From NCBI GenBank assembly GCA_019415335.1, contig DXKH01000021.1, forward strand, positions 82,074 to 146,073: a stretch of 64,000 nucleotides of DNA, read 5' to 3'. A model generated the notes under the pieces. The model made no database searches and was not told the origin of the DNA. It was given only the letters and a program-made list of their open reading frames with translations. This document shows positions 1 through 8,428 of this stretch, in pieces. Made by a program: the position numbers and the translations under genes. This DNA is from Citrobacter sp. Its GTDB lineage: Bacteria > Pseudomonadota > Gammaproteobacteria > Enterobacterales > Enterobacteriaceae. Within the stretch, counting starts at the first letter, position 1. Each line of letters starts with the position of its first letter.

Positions 1-226
1 GAAGGAAATCAATATATTCGTGATTGACGCGCCAGTACCATACCGGTGTAATAGCATTCATCAACGCGGAAAAATGGTCCTCCCCCTCTTCTTTGGTCAG
101 CGGTATTGATTGAGTCGCAGAGGCCAGTTCTTCAGCGTTGCGCGGTTTATTAAACTCGCGCATTAATAAAAGCACGCCGCCGGTCAGCAATAGCAAGGTA
201 ATGACAGAATAAAAAATACTGTTCAT
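1..226 (-). CDS. Unrecognised membrane-anchored protein (3' part cut by window edge)
   Basis: An open frame starts with ATG at 226 and runs off the left edge (75 codons visible). GGAG lies about 9 bases upstream of the ATG. The first ~22 residues (MNSIFYSVITLLLLTGGVLL) form one hydrophobic segment, consistent with a membrane anchor or uncleaved signal, and a polar region follows. It is divergent from the two-gene operon at 331-1169, with about 100 AT-rich bases between. I do not recognise the family, and the function is unknown. Confidence 0.6.
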   Translation of the reverse strand, partial: MNSIFYSVITLLLLTGGVLLLMREFNKPRNAEELASATQSIPLTKEEGEDHFSALMNAITPVWYWRVNHEYIDFL

Positions 227-330
227 AGAATGACTCCATTTTTTTTGATTCTAAAATTACCCCATGTTATTGTCAACGCGACCTGCCAAATAAAAACAAC
301 TATATTTTTGATATTAAAGGATATTGTGAC

Positions 331-738
331 ATGCTTCCTGAGCACCTTGTCCCACCGCGTTTTCATCTGTCAGCCGCAGGTCAGGCGGGAAAATCAGCAG
401 AAAATAATGATAATTTTACTCAGAGCAAAACAACCCTCAGCGATTATGAGGCCGATATCTTAATTAGCACAACCGCCACCGGGCAATCTAAAAATATTCT
501 GCTCGAAGAACATGACCGTCATTTTAAAGAACGCCTTGAGCGGGTGGCGAAAATTGAGACTTTCGCTCGGGTTATTAATGCGTTACAGGCTGAAGGCGAT
601 ATCGATGCCCAGACCTTAAGTAAAATAATCACTGAAATGACCACGCATATAAATGAAAACGGCAATGAAATTTGGCTTAATTTAATTACCCGTGAGAAAG
701 ACTCTCCCCTTTTCTATTCTCTGGACGACGAACAATGA
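331..738 (+). CDS. Hypothetical protein, first gene of an orphan pair
   Basis: This gene encodes 135 aa and starts at ATG 331, with AAAGGA about 10 bases upstream. It is soluble and polar, with no signal peptide or membrane segment. The middle (about residues 60-110) looks helical and charged. Its stop overlaps the next start by 4 bases (ATGA), so the two are probably translationally coupled. The base composition is clearly more AT-rich than that of exbBD/metC, which suggests acquisition. I recognise no domain. It replaces whatever flanks exbD in E. coli K-12. Confidence 0.65.
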   Translation: MLPEHLVPPRFHLSAAGQAGKSAENNDNFTQSKTTLSDYEADILISTTATGQSKNILLEEHDRHFKERLERVAKIETFARVINALQAEGDIDAQTLSKIITEMTTHINENGNEIWLNLITREKDSPLFYSLDDEQ

Positions 739-1169
739 TTAAAGATGTTGAAGATAATAATGTCTATTTGGCTTTGGATGAGAATAAAAGCGATCAATTT
801 ATCTTAAAGCAGAATCTTGCCGCGCTCATTGCCAATAAAAATGCGGTCCTTGAAAGCGTGGCACAAGAAGTGACCTCTATTCCTGCGGCGTTGGTTCGTC
901 TGAAATGGCAGAACCGGCGGGAAATTTACGCGCTTCAGGTGAAGGAAGAGATTTATGGCGCGGCGATCAACGCCATTATCAAACAGAACCCGGCGCTGGG
1001 CGACAAAATCATGGCGCGACTGGAGAGTACCTGGCAGCATTTGCTGGCTCGTGAGACCGCTACGCTACGCCTGACGCGCAAACTGGCCGAAGGAAATACC
1101 CGCACGATTACCATCACCACCGTTGCGCTCAATGAACGCCAGGTACAAACCCGGCGCGACGGGCAATAA
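735..1169 (+). CDS. Hypothetical protein, second gene of the orphan pair
   Basis: This gene encodes 144 aa and overlaps the upstream gene by 4 bases. It is polar and largely helical by composition, has no export signal, and ends in a basic Arg-rich tail. GC content rises in its second half. It is followed directly by a bidirectional terminator shared with exbD. I recognise no family. The tight coupling suggests that the two products act together. Confidence 0.65.
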   Translation: MIKDVEDNNVYLALDENKSDQFILKQNLAALIANKNAVLESVAQEVTSIPAALVRLKWQNRREIYALQVKEEIYGAAINAIIKQNPALGDKIMARLESTWQHLLARETATLRLTRKLAEGNTRTITITTVALNERQVQTRRDGQ

Positions 1170-1206
1170 AAAAACCGGGTCGCGATAACGCCTTACCCGG
1201 CTTTTC
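1170..1206. terminator. Bidirectional terminator between orphan pair and exbD
   Basis: A hairpin (CCGGGT at 1175-1180 pairing with ACCCGG at 1195-1200) is flanked by A-runs on the left and CTTTTCTTCT on the right. It can stop transcription from both convergent units. Confidence 0.7.
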
Positions 1207-1233
1207 TTCTCATTGTGCCCGTAGCGACAACGA

Positions 1234-1659
1234 TTATTTCGCTTTCGCAACCTCTTCGCCGACCAGACCTATCTTCAGATAACCCGCCTGATGCAGCGTG
1301 TCCATCACCTTCATCAGGGTTTCGTAGTCGACGGTTTTATCCGCACGGAAGAAGATCGTGGTGTCTTTCTTCCCTTCGGTCAGCGCGTTCAGTTCTGCCA
1401 CCATGGTCTCGTCCGTCACCGGATCGTTACCAATAAACATGCTGTTGTCCGCTTTGACCGACAGATACACCGGTTTTTCCGGGCGCGGTTGCGGCGTACT
1501 GGAGGACGCAGGCAGATTGACCTTCACATCCACTGTCGCCAGCGGCGCAGCCACCATAAAGATGATCAGCAGTACCAGCATAACGTCGATAAACGGCGTC
1601 ACGTTGATTTCATGCATTTCACCGTTATCGTCCAGATTTTCATTAAGACGCATTGCCAT
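1234..1659 (-). CDS. exbD: Energy-transducing protein ExbD
   Basis: ExbD is the TonB-system subunit that works with ExbB to couple the inner-membrane proton gradient to TonB-dependent outer-membrane import of siderophores and vitamin B12. The 141 aa match the family length. A short cytoplasmic N-terminus leads into one membrane helix (about 23-43) that carries the essential Asp25 in the TPFID motif. A periplasmic domain follows. It lies 6 bases after exbB in the same operon, and the Fur-like box upstream of exbB implies iron repression. Confidence 0.97.
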   Translation of the reverse strand: MAMRLNENLDDNGEMHEINVTPFIDVMLVLLIIFMVAAPLATVDVKVNLPASSSTPQPRPEKPVYLSVKADNSMFIGNDPVTDETMVAELNALTEGKKDTTIFFRADKTVDYETLMKVMDTLHQAGYLKIGLVGEEVAKAK

Positions 1660-1665
1660 GAAACA

Positions 1666-2400
1666 TTACCCTACACGTAATTTCTGCGCGGTACGCACCG
1701 GATGGGCAGATGCGCTTGCATCCAGATCCAGGTCGCGGCTTTGCAGTAACAGCACCTGTGCTGCCACATCGCCCAGCATCGCTTTAAGACCGCCAATCTG
1801 ACGGGCAAAAATGTTATAGATAACCACAGCGGGGATGGCCGCAACCAGACCGATGGCCGTCGCCAGCAGTGCTTCTGCGATACCAGGTGCGACGACGGCG
1901 AGGTTAGTGGTCTGCGTTTGTGCAATCCCGATGAAGCTGTTCATAATGCCCCAGACCGTACCGAACAGACCGACAAACGGTGAAATCGCCCCGATGGTCG
2001 CCAGGTAACCATTTCCACGCCCCATATGACGTCCCGCCGCTGCAACGCGACGCTCCAGACGAAAACCGGTACGCTCTTTAATCCCTTCGTTGTCTTCACT
2101 GCCCTGAGACAGTTCCAGTTCGTTCTGCGCTTCATTGAGCAATTGGGTGCTTAAGCTTTTGGCACCAAAATTTGCTGCAATATCGCTTGCCTGATCCAGA
2201 GAGCGGGCCTCCGCCAACAGTTGTTGTTCGCGCTTAAGCCGACGCTTCTGGGAGAAGAACTCCACGCTCTTACTGAAGAAGATAGCCCAGGTGACCACTG
2301 ACGCCAGAATCAGACCAATCATCACGCACTTAACCACGATATCGGCGTGCTGATACATACCCCAGACGGAAAGATCCGTCTGCATCAAATTATTACCCAC
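1666..2400 (-). CDS. exbB: TonB-system proton channel subunit ExbB
   Basis: ExbB forms the pentameric inner-membrane scaffold that holds ExbD and TonB and converts proton flow into work. At 244 aa it has the family length. Membrane segments lie at about residues 20-40, 135-155 and 175-195, and the MotA/TolQ/ExbB signature region (around APGIAEALLATAIGLVAAIP) is intact. It is the first gene of exbBD and is divergent from metC across a ~250-base control region. Confidence 0.97.
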   Translation of the reverse strand: MGNNLMQTDLSVWGMYQHADIVVKCVMIGLILASVVTWAIFFSKSVEFFSQKRRLKREQQLLAEARSLDQASDIAANFGAKSLSTQLLNEAQNELELSQGSEDNEGIKERTGFRLERRVAAAGRHMGRGNGYLATIGAISPFVGLFGTVWGIMNSFIGIAQTQTTNLAVVAPGIAEALLATAIGLVAAIPAVVIYNIFARQIGGLKAMLGDVAAQVLLLQSRDLDLDASASAHPVRTAQKLRVG

Positions 2401-2463
2401 TCTGTATCTCCAGGACGCAAATCACAAATTCTGAGCGTAATAATATCAAAACGACGTCGAATT

Positions 2464-2482
2464 GATAGTCGTTCTCATTACT
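2464..2482. promoter_or_regulatory. Candidate Fur box upstream of exbB
   Basis: The sequence GATAGTCGTTCTCATTACT is a degenerate match to the 19-bp Fur palindrome. It sits about 65 bases upstream of the exbB start, where E. coli exbB is also iron-regulated. The call rests on motif and position only. Confidence 0.6.
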
Positions 2483-2615
2483 ATTTACATAGTGCCGCAC
2501 CTTTGGTTTCTTTTCCTTGCGCTTACGCAGTAAAACGTCACAGGAGGCGATTTTGATAAAATATTGTGCTTTATACCGTTCCCCGGGATGCGAATTTTAT
2601 CATTCGTGGTAGTTT

Positions 2616-2631
2616 AGACGTCCAGACGTAT
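2616..2631 (+). promoter_or_regulatory. MetJ operator (two adjacent met boxes) upstream of metC
   Basis: Two tandem 8-bp met boxes, AGACGTCC and AGACGTAT, lie 19 bases upstream of the metC start. They match the AGACGTCT consensus closely. MetJ with S-adenosylmethionine is expected to repress metC here. Confidence 0.85.
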
Positions 2632-2649
2632 AAAAACAGGAAACACAAC

Positions 2650-3837
2650 ATGGCAGATAAACAACTGGACACCAAACTGGTTGGCGCAGGGCGCAGTAAA
2701 AAATACACGCTGGGCTCGGTGAATAGTGTGATTCAGCGCGCTTCTTCGCTGGTTTTTGAAACGGTCGAAGCCAAAAAGCACGCCACCCGCAACCGCGCCA
2801 ACGGCGAACTCTTCTACGGACGCCGCGGCACATTAACCCATTTCTCGCTGCAGGAAGCGATGTGCGAACTCGAAGGCGGCGCTGGCTGTGCGCTCTTCCC
2901 CTGCGGCGCGGCGGCCGTCGCCAATACGATTCTGGCTTTTGTCGAACAGGGCGATCACGTGCTGATGACCAATACGGCCTATGAACCGAGCCAGGATTTC
3001 TGCACTAAAATCCTCGGCAAACTGGGAGTGACCACTGGCTGGTTCGATCCACTGATTGGCGCTGACATTGTTAAACATCTTCAACCCAACACTAAAGTGG
3101 TTTTCCTCGAGTCTCCGGGTTCCGTGACCATGGAAGTCCACGACGTACCGGCGATTGTTGCCGCCGTCAGACGCGTGGCACCAGACGCCATCATCATGAT
3201 CGATAACACCTGGGCGGCGGGCGTACTGTTTAAGGCCCTCGACTTCGGCGTTGATATCTCGATCCAGGCCGGGACTAAGTACCTGATTGGTCACTCGGAT
3301 GCCATGGTCGGCACCGCCGTTTCGAACGATCGCTGCTGGGATAAACTGCGTGAAAATGCCTATCTGATGGGACAAATGGTCGATGCCGATACGGCCTATA
3401 TGACCAGCCGCGGGCTGCGCACCCTGGGCGTACGTCTGCGCCAGCATCATGAAAGCAGTCTGAAGATTGCCGAATGGCTGGCAGCCCATCCGCAGGTCGC
3501 ACGGGTCAATCATCCGGCGTTACCAGGCAGTAAAGGACACGAATTCTGGAAACGAGACTTTACGGGGAGCAGCGGTCTGTTCTCGTTTGTGCTGAATAAA
3601 AAGCTCAATAATGACGAGCTGTCCGCTTATCTGGATCACTTCAGCCTCTTCAGCATGGCCTATTCGTGGGGCGGTTTTGAGTCGCTGATTCTGGCCAATC
3701 AGCCTGAACAGATTGCGGAAATTCGCCCGGAAGGGGGGGTAGATTTCAGCGGCACACTGATTCGTCTCCACATTGGTTTAGAGAATGTTGACGATCTGAT
3801 TGCAGATTTAGCCGCCGGATTTTCCCGCCTCGTGTAA
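2650..3837 (+). CDS. metC: Cystathionine beta-lyase MetC
   Basis: MetC is a PLP enzyme that cleaves cystathionine to homocysteine, pyruvate and ammonia in methionine biosynthesis. I chose the ATG at 2650 (395 aa, the E. coli length, after AGGAAA). The upstream in-frame start at 2566 would put the met boxes inside the gene. The Cys/Met-metabolism PLP fold is complete. The PLP-binding lysine lies in the [14 protein letters not shown] segment (about residue 210), and FYGRRGT lies near residue 60. It is controlled by the MetJ operator. Confidence 0.96.
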   Translation: MADKQLDTKLVGAGRSKKYTLGSVNSVIQRASSLVFETVEAKKHATRNRANGELFYGRRGTLTHFSLQEAMCELEGGAGCALFPCGAAAVANTILAFVEQGDHVLMTNTAYEPSQDFCTKILGKLGVTTGWFDPLIGADIVKHLQPNTKVVFLESPGSVTMEVHDVPAIVAAVRRVAPDAIIMIDNTWAAGVLFKALDFGVDISIQAGTKYLIGHSDAMVGTAVSNDRCWDKLRENAYLMGQMVDADTAYMTSRGLRTLGVRLRQHHESSLKIAEWLAAHPQVARVNHPALPGSKGHEFWKRDFTGSSGLFSFVLNKKLNNDELSAYLDHFSLFSMAYSWGGFESLILANQPEQIAEIRPEGGVDFSGTLIRLHIGLENVDDLIADLAAGFSRLV

Positions 3838-3976
3838 AATTGACGCCAATGGACATCTATGCAGACACGTCGAGCGAAATTGTCTGCATTTGTTGCGCCC
3901 GGGATCAAGTCATCCGGGCCTGTTCAGGAGTACAATAGGATCATTAAGGCGTAAACGCTGTTCCACAGGAAAGTCC

Positions 3977-4636
3977 ATGGCTGTCATTCAAGATATTATC
4001 GCTGCGCTCTGGCAACATGATTTTGCCGCGCTGGCGGACCCACACGTTGTTAGCGTCGTCTACTTCGTAATGTTCGCCACGCTGTTTTTAGAGAATGGTC
4101 TGTTACCGGCCTCATTTTTACCCGGCGACAGCCTGCTGCTCTTAGCGGGCGCATTGGTCGCGCAGGGTGTCATGAGCTTTGTCCCTACCCTGGTGATCCT
4201 GACGACGGCGGCCAGCCTCGGCTGTTGGCTCAGTTATATTCAGGGACGCTGGCTGGGCAATACGCGAACGGTAAAAGGCTGGCTGGCGCAACTTCCGGCG
4301 AAATACCACCAGCGTGCGACCTGCATGTTTGACCGTCACGGTCTGCTGGCGCTGCTGGCGGGACGTTTTCTGGCGTTCGTGCGTACCCTGCTGCCAACCA
4401 TGGCGGGGATTTCCGGACTCTCTAACCGTCGCTTCCAGTTTTTCAACTGGCTGAGCGGTCTGCTGTGGGTCGGCGTGGTCACCAGCTTTGGCTATGCCCT
4501 CAGCATGATCCCGTTTGTGAAGCGCCATGAAGATCAGGTCATGACTTTCCTGATGATCCTGCCCATTTTTCTGCTGGCGGCGGGGTTGATCGGCACGGTG
4601 GTGGTGGTGATTAAGAAGAAATACTGCAGCGCCTGA
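3977..4636 (+). CDS. yghB: DedA-family inner-membrane protein YghB
   Basis: YghB is a DedA-family membrane protein, partly redundant with YqjA in E. coli, where it is needed for envelope integrity, proton-motive-force homeostasis and cell division. The start at 3977 (after CACAGGAAAG) gives 219 aa, equal to the E. coli protein. The family features are visible: [19 protein letters not shown] near residues 40-58 and the [16 protein letters not shown] motif near 135-150. The remainder is a set of hydrophobic helices. Confidence 0.95.
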   Translation: MAVIQDIIAALWQHDFAALADPHVVSVVYFVMFATLFLENGLLPASFLPGDSLLLLAGALVAQGVMSFVPTLVILTTAASLGCWLSYIQGRWLGNTRTVKGWLAQLPAKYHQRATCMFDRHGLLALLAGRFLAFVRTLLPTMAGISGLSNRRFQFFNWLSGLLWVGVVTSFGYALSMIPFVKRHEDQVMTFLMILPIFLLAAGLIGTVVVVIKKKYCSA

Positions 4637-4645
4637 TCTGAATCC

Positions 4646-4673
4646 AGCCGGATGACACGTCGCTCATCCGGCT
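4646..4673. terminator. Hairpin between convergent yghB and yqhC
   Basis: AGCCGGATGA pairs with TCATCCGGCT around a short loop. It has no strong T-run but sits exactly between two convergent stops, and it resembles half of a REP unit. Confidence 0.45.
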
Positions 4674-4687
4674 GACTCACAATAACG

Positions 4688-5587
4688 TTAACTCCCCTGC
4701 ATGGTGCGGATCCGCGCCGCATCTTCTCCCGGCGTCACACCGAAATAGCGTTTAAATTCACGACTAAACTGCGACGCGCTTTCATAACCCACCCGCATTG
4801 CCGCCGCGCTGGCCTTCATGCCGTCGTGAATTATCATCATCCGAGCCTTATGTAACCGATAAGTTTTCAGGTACTGCAACGGCGATGTGCTGGTGACTGA
4901 CTTAAAATTATGGTGGAACGCAGAGACGCTCATGTTGGCCTCTGCCGCCAGTTGCTCGACGTTGAGGTTTTCAGTGTATTTATTTTCAATGCGCTTGAGC
5001 ACGCGGCTAATCAGGCTGAAGTGGGTCTGACGACTCACCAGCGCCAGCAGCGCGCCGCCGCGCGGTCCGGTCAGCACGTGATAGAGGATCTCACGGATAA
5101 TCTGTTTACCGAGGATCCGCGCGTCCAGCGGTCTCTCCATGACGTCGAGCAGACGTTCCGCCGCGCAGAGAATCTCCTCGGAGAGCGTCGCGGAGTTGAT
5201 CCCACTTGCCGCCATCGACGGCTGAAAGTGTTCGTCTTCGCCAATGTCCATCAGCAGCTCCTGCAATTGCAGGATATCGACATTGATACGAAATCCGGCG
5301 AGCGGCACGTCCGGTGTCGCATAGGTTTCACATTCGAAGGGTAAAGGTACTGTCAGCAGCAGGTATTCATTGGCGTCGTAACGGAAAACCCGCTCATTGA
5401 TGTAACCGATTTTATGACCAGAAAAGAGAAATATGATGCCGGGGTCGTACATCACGGGTGTCCGTAAACCCGGTTCTGTACCATACAGCAGATGGATATC
5501 CGGCAGCAGCTCACCGAGCTTATGTTCATTGTTTTTCAACTGCTTAACTTTATCTGTCAGCAGTAAACAGATCTCTTCGCGGTTCAT
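4688..5587 (-). CDS. yqhC: AraC-family regulator YqhC
   Basis: YqhC activates yqhD and dkgA in response to aldehydes in E. coli. The 299 aa comprise an N-terminal AraC-type ligand domain (DUF/PF06719 type) and a C-terminal double helix-turn-helix. The HTH region includes [20 protein letters not shown] near residue 210 and the typical [19 protein letters not shown] segment near 265. It is divergent from yqhD across a 195-base gap where its own binding site is expected. No strong ribosome site precedes the ATG. Confidence 0.93.
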   Translation of the reverse strand: MNREEICLLLTDKVKQLKNNEHKLGELLPDIHLLYGTEPGLRTPVMYDPGIIFLFSGHKIGYINERVFRYDANEYLLLTVPLPFECETYATPDVPLAGFRINVDILQLQELLMDIGEDEHFQPSMAASGINSATLSEEILCAAERLLDVMERPLDARILGKQIIREILYHVLTGPRGGALLALVSRQTHFSLISRVLKRIENKYTENLNVEQLAAEANMSVSAFHHNFKSVTSTSPLQYLKTYRLHKARMMIIHDGMKASAAAMRVGYESASQFSREFKRYFGVTPGEDAARIRTMQGS

Positions 5588-5782
5588 AACAGGTTATTTT
5601 CTCAACGGATGACGACGCCTTGATTGTGCGCAAATTTATCGTTTTTCTCCAGTACTCTGGAGAAATGGGCAAGACATTGGCAGAAATGAGCATTGAGAGG
5701 ATAGCCGCGCACGACCACAATGTTCTCCATCCGGCAGACCCCGCCTGCCCTCTTTTTTACCCACATCTATAGGGAATGAGCA

Positions 5783-6946
5783 ATGAACAACTTTAATCTG
5801 CATACCCCGACCCGCATTCTGTTTGGTAAAGGCGCAATCGCTGAACTGCGCGCACAAATCCCACAGGACGCCCGCGTGCTGATCACTTATGGCGGCGGCA
5901 GCGTGAAAAAAACCGGCGTACTGGCGCAGGTACAGGACGCGCTGAAAGGTCTTGACGTCCGTGAATTTGGCGGCATCGAACCTAACCCGTCGTATGAAAC
6001 ACTGATGAACGCAGTCAACATCGCCCGTGAAGAGAACATTACCTTCCTGCTAGCTGTCGGCGGGGGTTCTGTCCTTGATGGCACCAAATTCATCGCCGCT
6101 GCCGCTCACTATGCGGATGGCGTTGACCCGTGGCACATCCTGCAGACCAGCGGTAGCGATATCAAAAGCGCCATCCCGATGGGCTCCGTGCTGACACTGC
6201 CGGCGACCGGTTCTGAATCCAACAAAGGCGCGGTTATCTCGCGTAAAACCACTGGTGACAAACAGGCCTTCCATTCCGCGCATGTGCAGCCAGTCTTTGC
6301 GGTACTGGATCCGGTTTACACCTACACCCTGCCGCCGCGCCAGGTGGCGAACGGCGTGGTTGATGCGTTTGTGCATACCGTTGAACAGTACGTCACGTAT
6401 CCGGTTGATGCCAAAATTCAGGATCGCTTCGCGGAAGGTATTCTGCTGACACTGGTGGAAGACGGCCCGAAAGCGCTGAAAGACCCGGAAAACTACGATG
6501 TTCGCGCCAACGTCATGTGGGCAGCCACTCAGGCGCTGAACGGCCTGATTGGTGCGGGCGTGCCGCAGGACTGGGCGACCCATATGCTGGGTCACGAATT
6601 GACGGCGATGCACGGCCTGGATCACGCCCAGACGCTGGCGGTGGTTCTGCCGGCGCTGTGGAATGAAAAACGCGATACCAAGCGCGAAAAACTGCTGCAA
6701 TATGCTGAGCGCGTATGGAACATCACCGACGGTTCTGAAGATGAGCGTATCGATGCCGCCATTGCAGCCACCCGTAATTTCTTCGAAGAGCTGGGAGTCC
6801 CGACTCGCCTGTCAGGCTACGGCCTTGACGGCAGTTCAATTCCGGCACTGCTGGCGAAACTGGAAGAGCACGGCATGACGCAACTGGGTGAACGCAAAGA
6901 CATTACCCTCGACGTCAGCCGTCGCATTTACGAGGCCGCCCGCTAA
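5783..6946 (+). CDS. yqhD: NADPH-dependent aldehyde reductase / alcohol dehydrogenase YqhD
   Basis: YqhD is a cytosolic NADPH-dependent reductase that removes short-chain toxic aldehydes such as acrolein, methylglyoxal and butanal. It belongs to the iron/zinc group III alcohol dehydrogenases. The 387 aa equal the E. coli length. The GGGS coenzyme-binding motif (GGGSVLDGTKF near residue 94) is present. Metal-ligand residues lie in the AFVHTVEQY and LGHELTAMHGLDHAQTL segments. It is the first gene of yqhD-dkgA, downstream of its activator yqhC. Confidence 0.97.
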   Translation: MNNFNLHTPTRILFGKGAIAELRAQIPQDARVLITYGGGSVKKTGVLAQVQDALKGLDVREFGGIEPNPSYETLMNAVNIAREENITFLLAVGGGSVLDGTKFIAAAAHYADGVDPWHILQTSGSDIKSAIPMGSVLTLPATGSESNKGAVISRKTTGDKQAFHSAHVQPVFAVLDPVYTYTLPPRQVANGVVDAFVHTVEQYVTYPVDAKIQDRFAEGILLTLVEDGPKALKDPENYDVRANVMWAATQALNGLIGAGVPQDWATHMLGHELTAMHGLDHAQTLAVVLPALWNEKRDTKREKLLQYAERVWNITDGSEDERIDAAIAATRNFFEELGVPTRLSGYGLDGSSIPALLAKLEEHGMTQLGERKDITLDVSRRIYEAAR

Positions 6947-7003
6947 GCTTTTTTCACCTCTGGCTTTCGTTTTTGGGCATTTCGTCCAGACTTAAGTCAC
7001 CCT

Positions 7004-7030
7004 ACATCACCGGAGTCCCCCTCCGGTGAT
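7004..7030 (+). promoter_or_regulatory. Stable hairpin in the yqhD-dkgA spacer
   Basis: ATCACCGGAG and CTCCGGTGAT form a 10-bp perfect stem with a 5-base TCCCC loop. It lies just before the dkgA ribosome site (GGAGG at about 7042). No T-run follows, so it looks more like an mRNA-processing or stability element than a terminator. Its function is inferred only. Confidence 0.45.
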
Positions 7031-7050
7031 GAGCACATGAAGGAGGAAAA

Positions 7051-7878
7051 ATGGCAAACCAAACCGTAATTAAGCTTCAGGATGGCAACGTAATGCCCCA
7101 ACTGGGGTTAGGCGTATGGAAAGCCGGTAACGACGAGGTCGTCTCCGCCATTCATAAAGCACTGGAAGTCGGCTATCGGTCCATAGATACCGCCGCCGCA
7201 TACAAAAATGAAGACGGCGTCGGCAAAGCATTAGCCAGCGCAGGTCTCCCCCGCAATGAGTTATTCATCACCACCAAGCTGTGGAATGACGATCAAAAAC
7301 GCCCCCGCGACGCGTTAATGGAGAGTCTGGAAAAACTCCAGCTTGATTATCTCGACCTGTATCTGATGCACTGGCCGGTTCCGGCAATCGATCACTATGT
7401 CTCCGCCTGGCAAGGCATGATCGAGCTGCAAAAAGAGGGGCTGATTAAGAGCATCGGTGTGTGTAATTTCCAGGTTAACCACCTCCAGCGTCTGATTGAC
7501 GAAACGGGCGTTACGCCGGTGATTAACCAGATCGAACTGCATCCGCTGATGCAACAGCGCCAGCTACACGCCTGGAATGCGACGCATAAAATCCAGACGG
7601 AATCCTGGAGCCCGCTGGCACAGGGTGGAGAAGGGGTTTTCGATCAAAAAATCATTCGGGACCTGGCGGATAAATACGGTAAGACCCCGGCACAGATTGT
7701 CATTCGCTGGCATCTGGATAACGGTCTGGTGGTGATCCCGAAATCCGTCACACCATCGCGTATTGCCGAGAACTTCGACGTCTGGGATTTCCGTCTCGAC
7801 AAAGACGAACTCGGTGAGATTGCAAAACTCGATCACGGCAAACGCCTGGGCCCCGACCCGGATCAATTCGGCGGCTAA
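7051..7878 (+). CDS. dkgA: 2,5-diketo-D-gluconate reductase A / methylglyoxal reductase DkgA
   Basis: DkgA is an NADPH-dependent aldo-keto reductase that reduces methylglyoxal and 2,5-diketo-D-gluconate. The 275 aa match E. coli DkgA. The AKR tetrad is visible: Asp in GYRSIDTAAAY, Tyr in the same segment, Lys in LFITTKLWNDD and His in DLYLMHWP. The cofactor-binding IPKSVTPSRIAEN motif is near residue 230. It follows yqhD by 104 bases with an AGGAGG-type ribosome site and is probably co-induced by YqhC. Confidence 0.97.
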   Translation: MANQTVIKLQDGNVMPQLGLGVWKAGNDEVVSAIHKALEVGYRSIDTAAAYKNEDGVGKALASAGLPRNELFITTKLWNDDQKRPRDALMESLEKLQLDYLDLYLMHWPVPAIDHYVSAWQGMIELQKEGLIKSIGVCNFQVNHLQRLIDETGVTPVINQIELHPLMQQRQLHAWNATHKIQTESWSPLAQGGEGVFDQKIIRDLADKYGKTPAQIVIRWHLDNGLVVIPKSVTPSRIAENFDVWDFRLDKDELGEIAKLDHGKRLGPDPDQFGG

Positions 7879-7890
7879 TTCCCTGCCTTC

Positions 7891-7920
7891 AAGCCCGGCT
7901 TAACGTCGGGCTTTCAATTT
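7891..7920 (+). terminator. dkgA terminator
   Basis: The inverted repeat AAGCCCG / CGGGCTT lies right after the dkgA stop and is followed by TCAATTTG. It also lies at the end of the convergent lipoprotein gene. Confidence 0.65.
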
Positions 7921-7925
7921 GTTCG

Positions 7926-8330
7926 CTACTGACATGACACCTCACCGGGTTTATCCGGCAACGTACACGTCACGTTGAACGCCCTGCCCTCAAGTGCGAA
8001 CGGCCCGCCAAAAGCACCGCCCAGATCGGTTTCATAATCCTTGCCATTCGTCCGTACGTGTAATGCAGAGCGAAAATGCCAGTCCATTGGGCCTACTGGC
8101 AGAAAGAAGGTCCATTTATAGGCTGGCGGAAAGGCAAAACGGCCATCGTCATCAGAGTGTGCCTGAAGGGACTTCGCGCTACTCGCCAGAGTGAGCTCCG
8201 CACCGGGTACCGGGTTACCCGTGCTATCAACGAGTTGCCCCGCCACCTCAGGCAGTATCTGATGATGCACCACGCAACCGCTTTGCAGCAGTGCAATTGC
8301 AATCACTCCTGCCATCATCCCTGCTTTCAT
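7926..8330 (-). CDS. Small lipoprotein with a CarboxypepD-regulatory-like (Ig-type) domain
   Basis: The start at 8330 has GGAGACAG directly upstream and gives 134 aa. The N-terminus (MKAGMMAGVIAIALLQSGC) is a lipoprotein signal with its lipobox cysteine at residue 19. Residues ~28-75 (GQLVDSTGNPVPGAELTL through DDDGRFAFPP) have the look of a carboxypeptidase-regulatory/transthyretin-like beta-sandwich, as in many surface-exposed lipoproteins. Its role is unknown. It occupies the place of yqhG/yqhH in E. coli K-12, between dkgA and ygiQ, so it is a locus-specific gene. The domain call is by eye. Confidence 0.75.
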   Translation of the reverse strand: MKAGMMAGVIAIALLQSGCVVHHQILPEVAGQLVDSTGNPVPGAELTLASSAKSLQAHSDDDGRFAFPPAYKWTFFLPVGPMDWHFRSALHVRTNGKDYETDLGGAFGGPFALEGRAFNVTCTLPDKPGEVSCQ

Positions 8331-8428
8331 CTCTGTCTCCTGATCCTGATGTTCGTTTGCCTGCTGTGGATGAAAAAATGGCTGCAACAGCAGCCAAATT
8401 GATTAAACGGTATTAGCGGGCAACCGCG

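Noticed and set aside
3896..3921. CCCGGGATCAAGTCATCCGGG as a metC terminator
   Set aside because: The stem is only about 5 bp with a long loop and no T-run follows.
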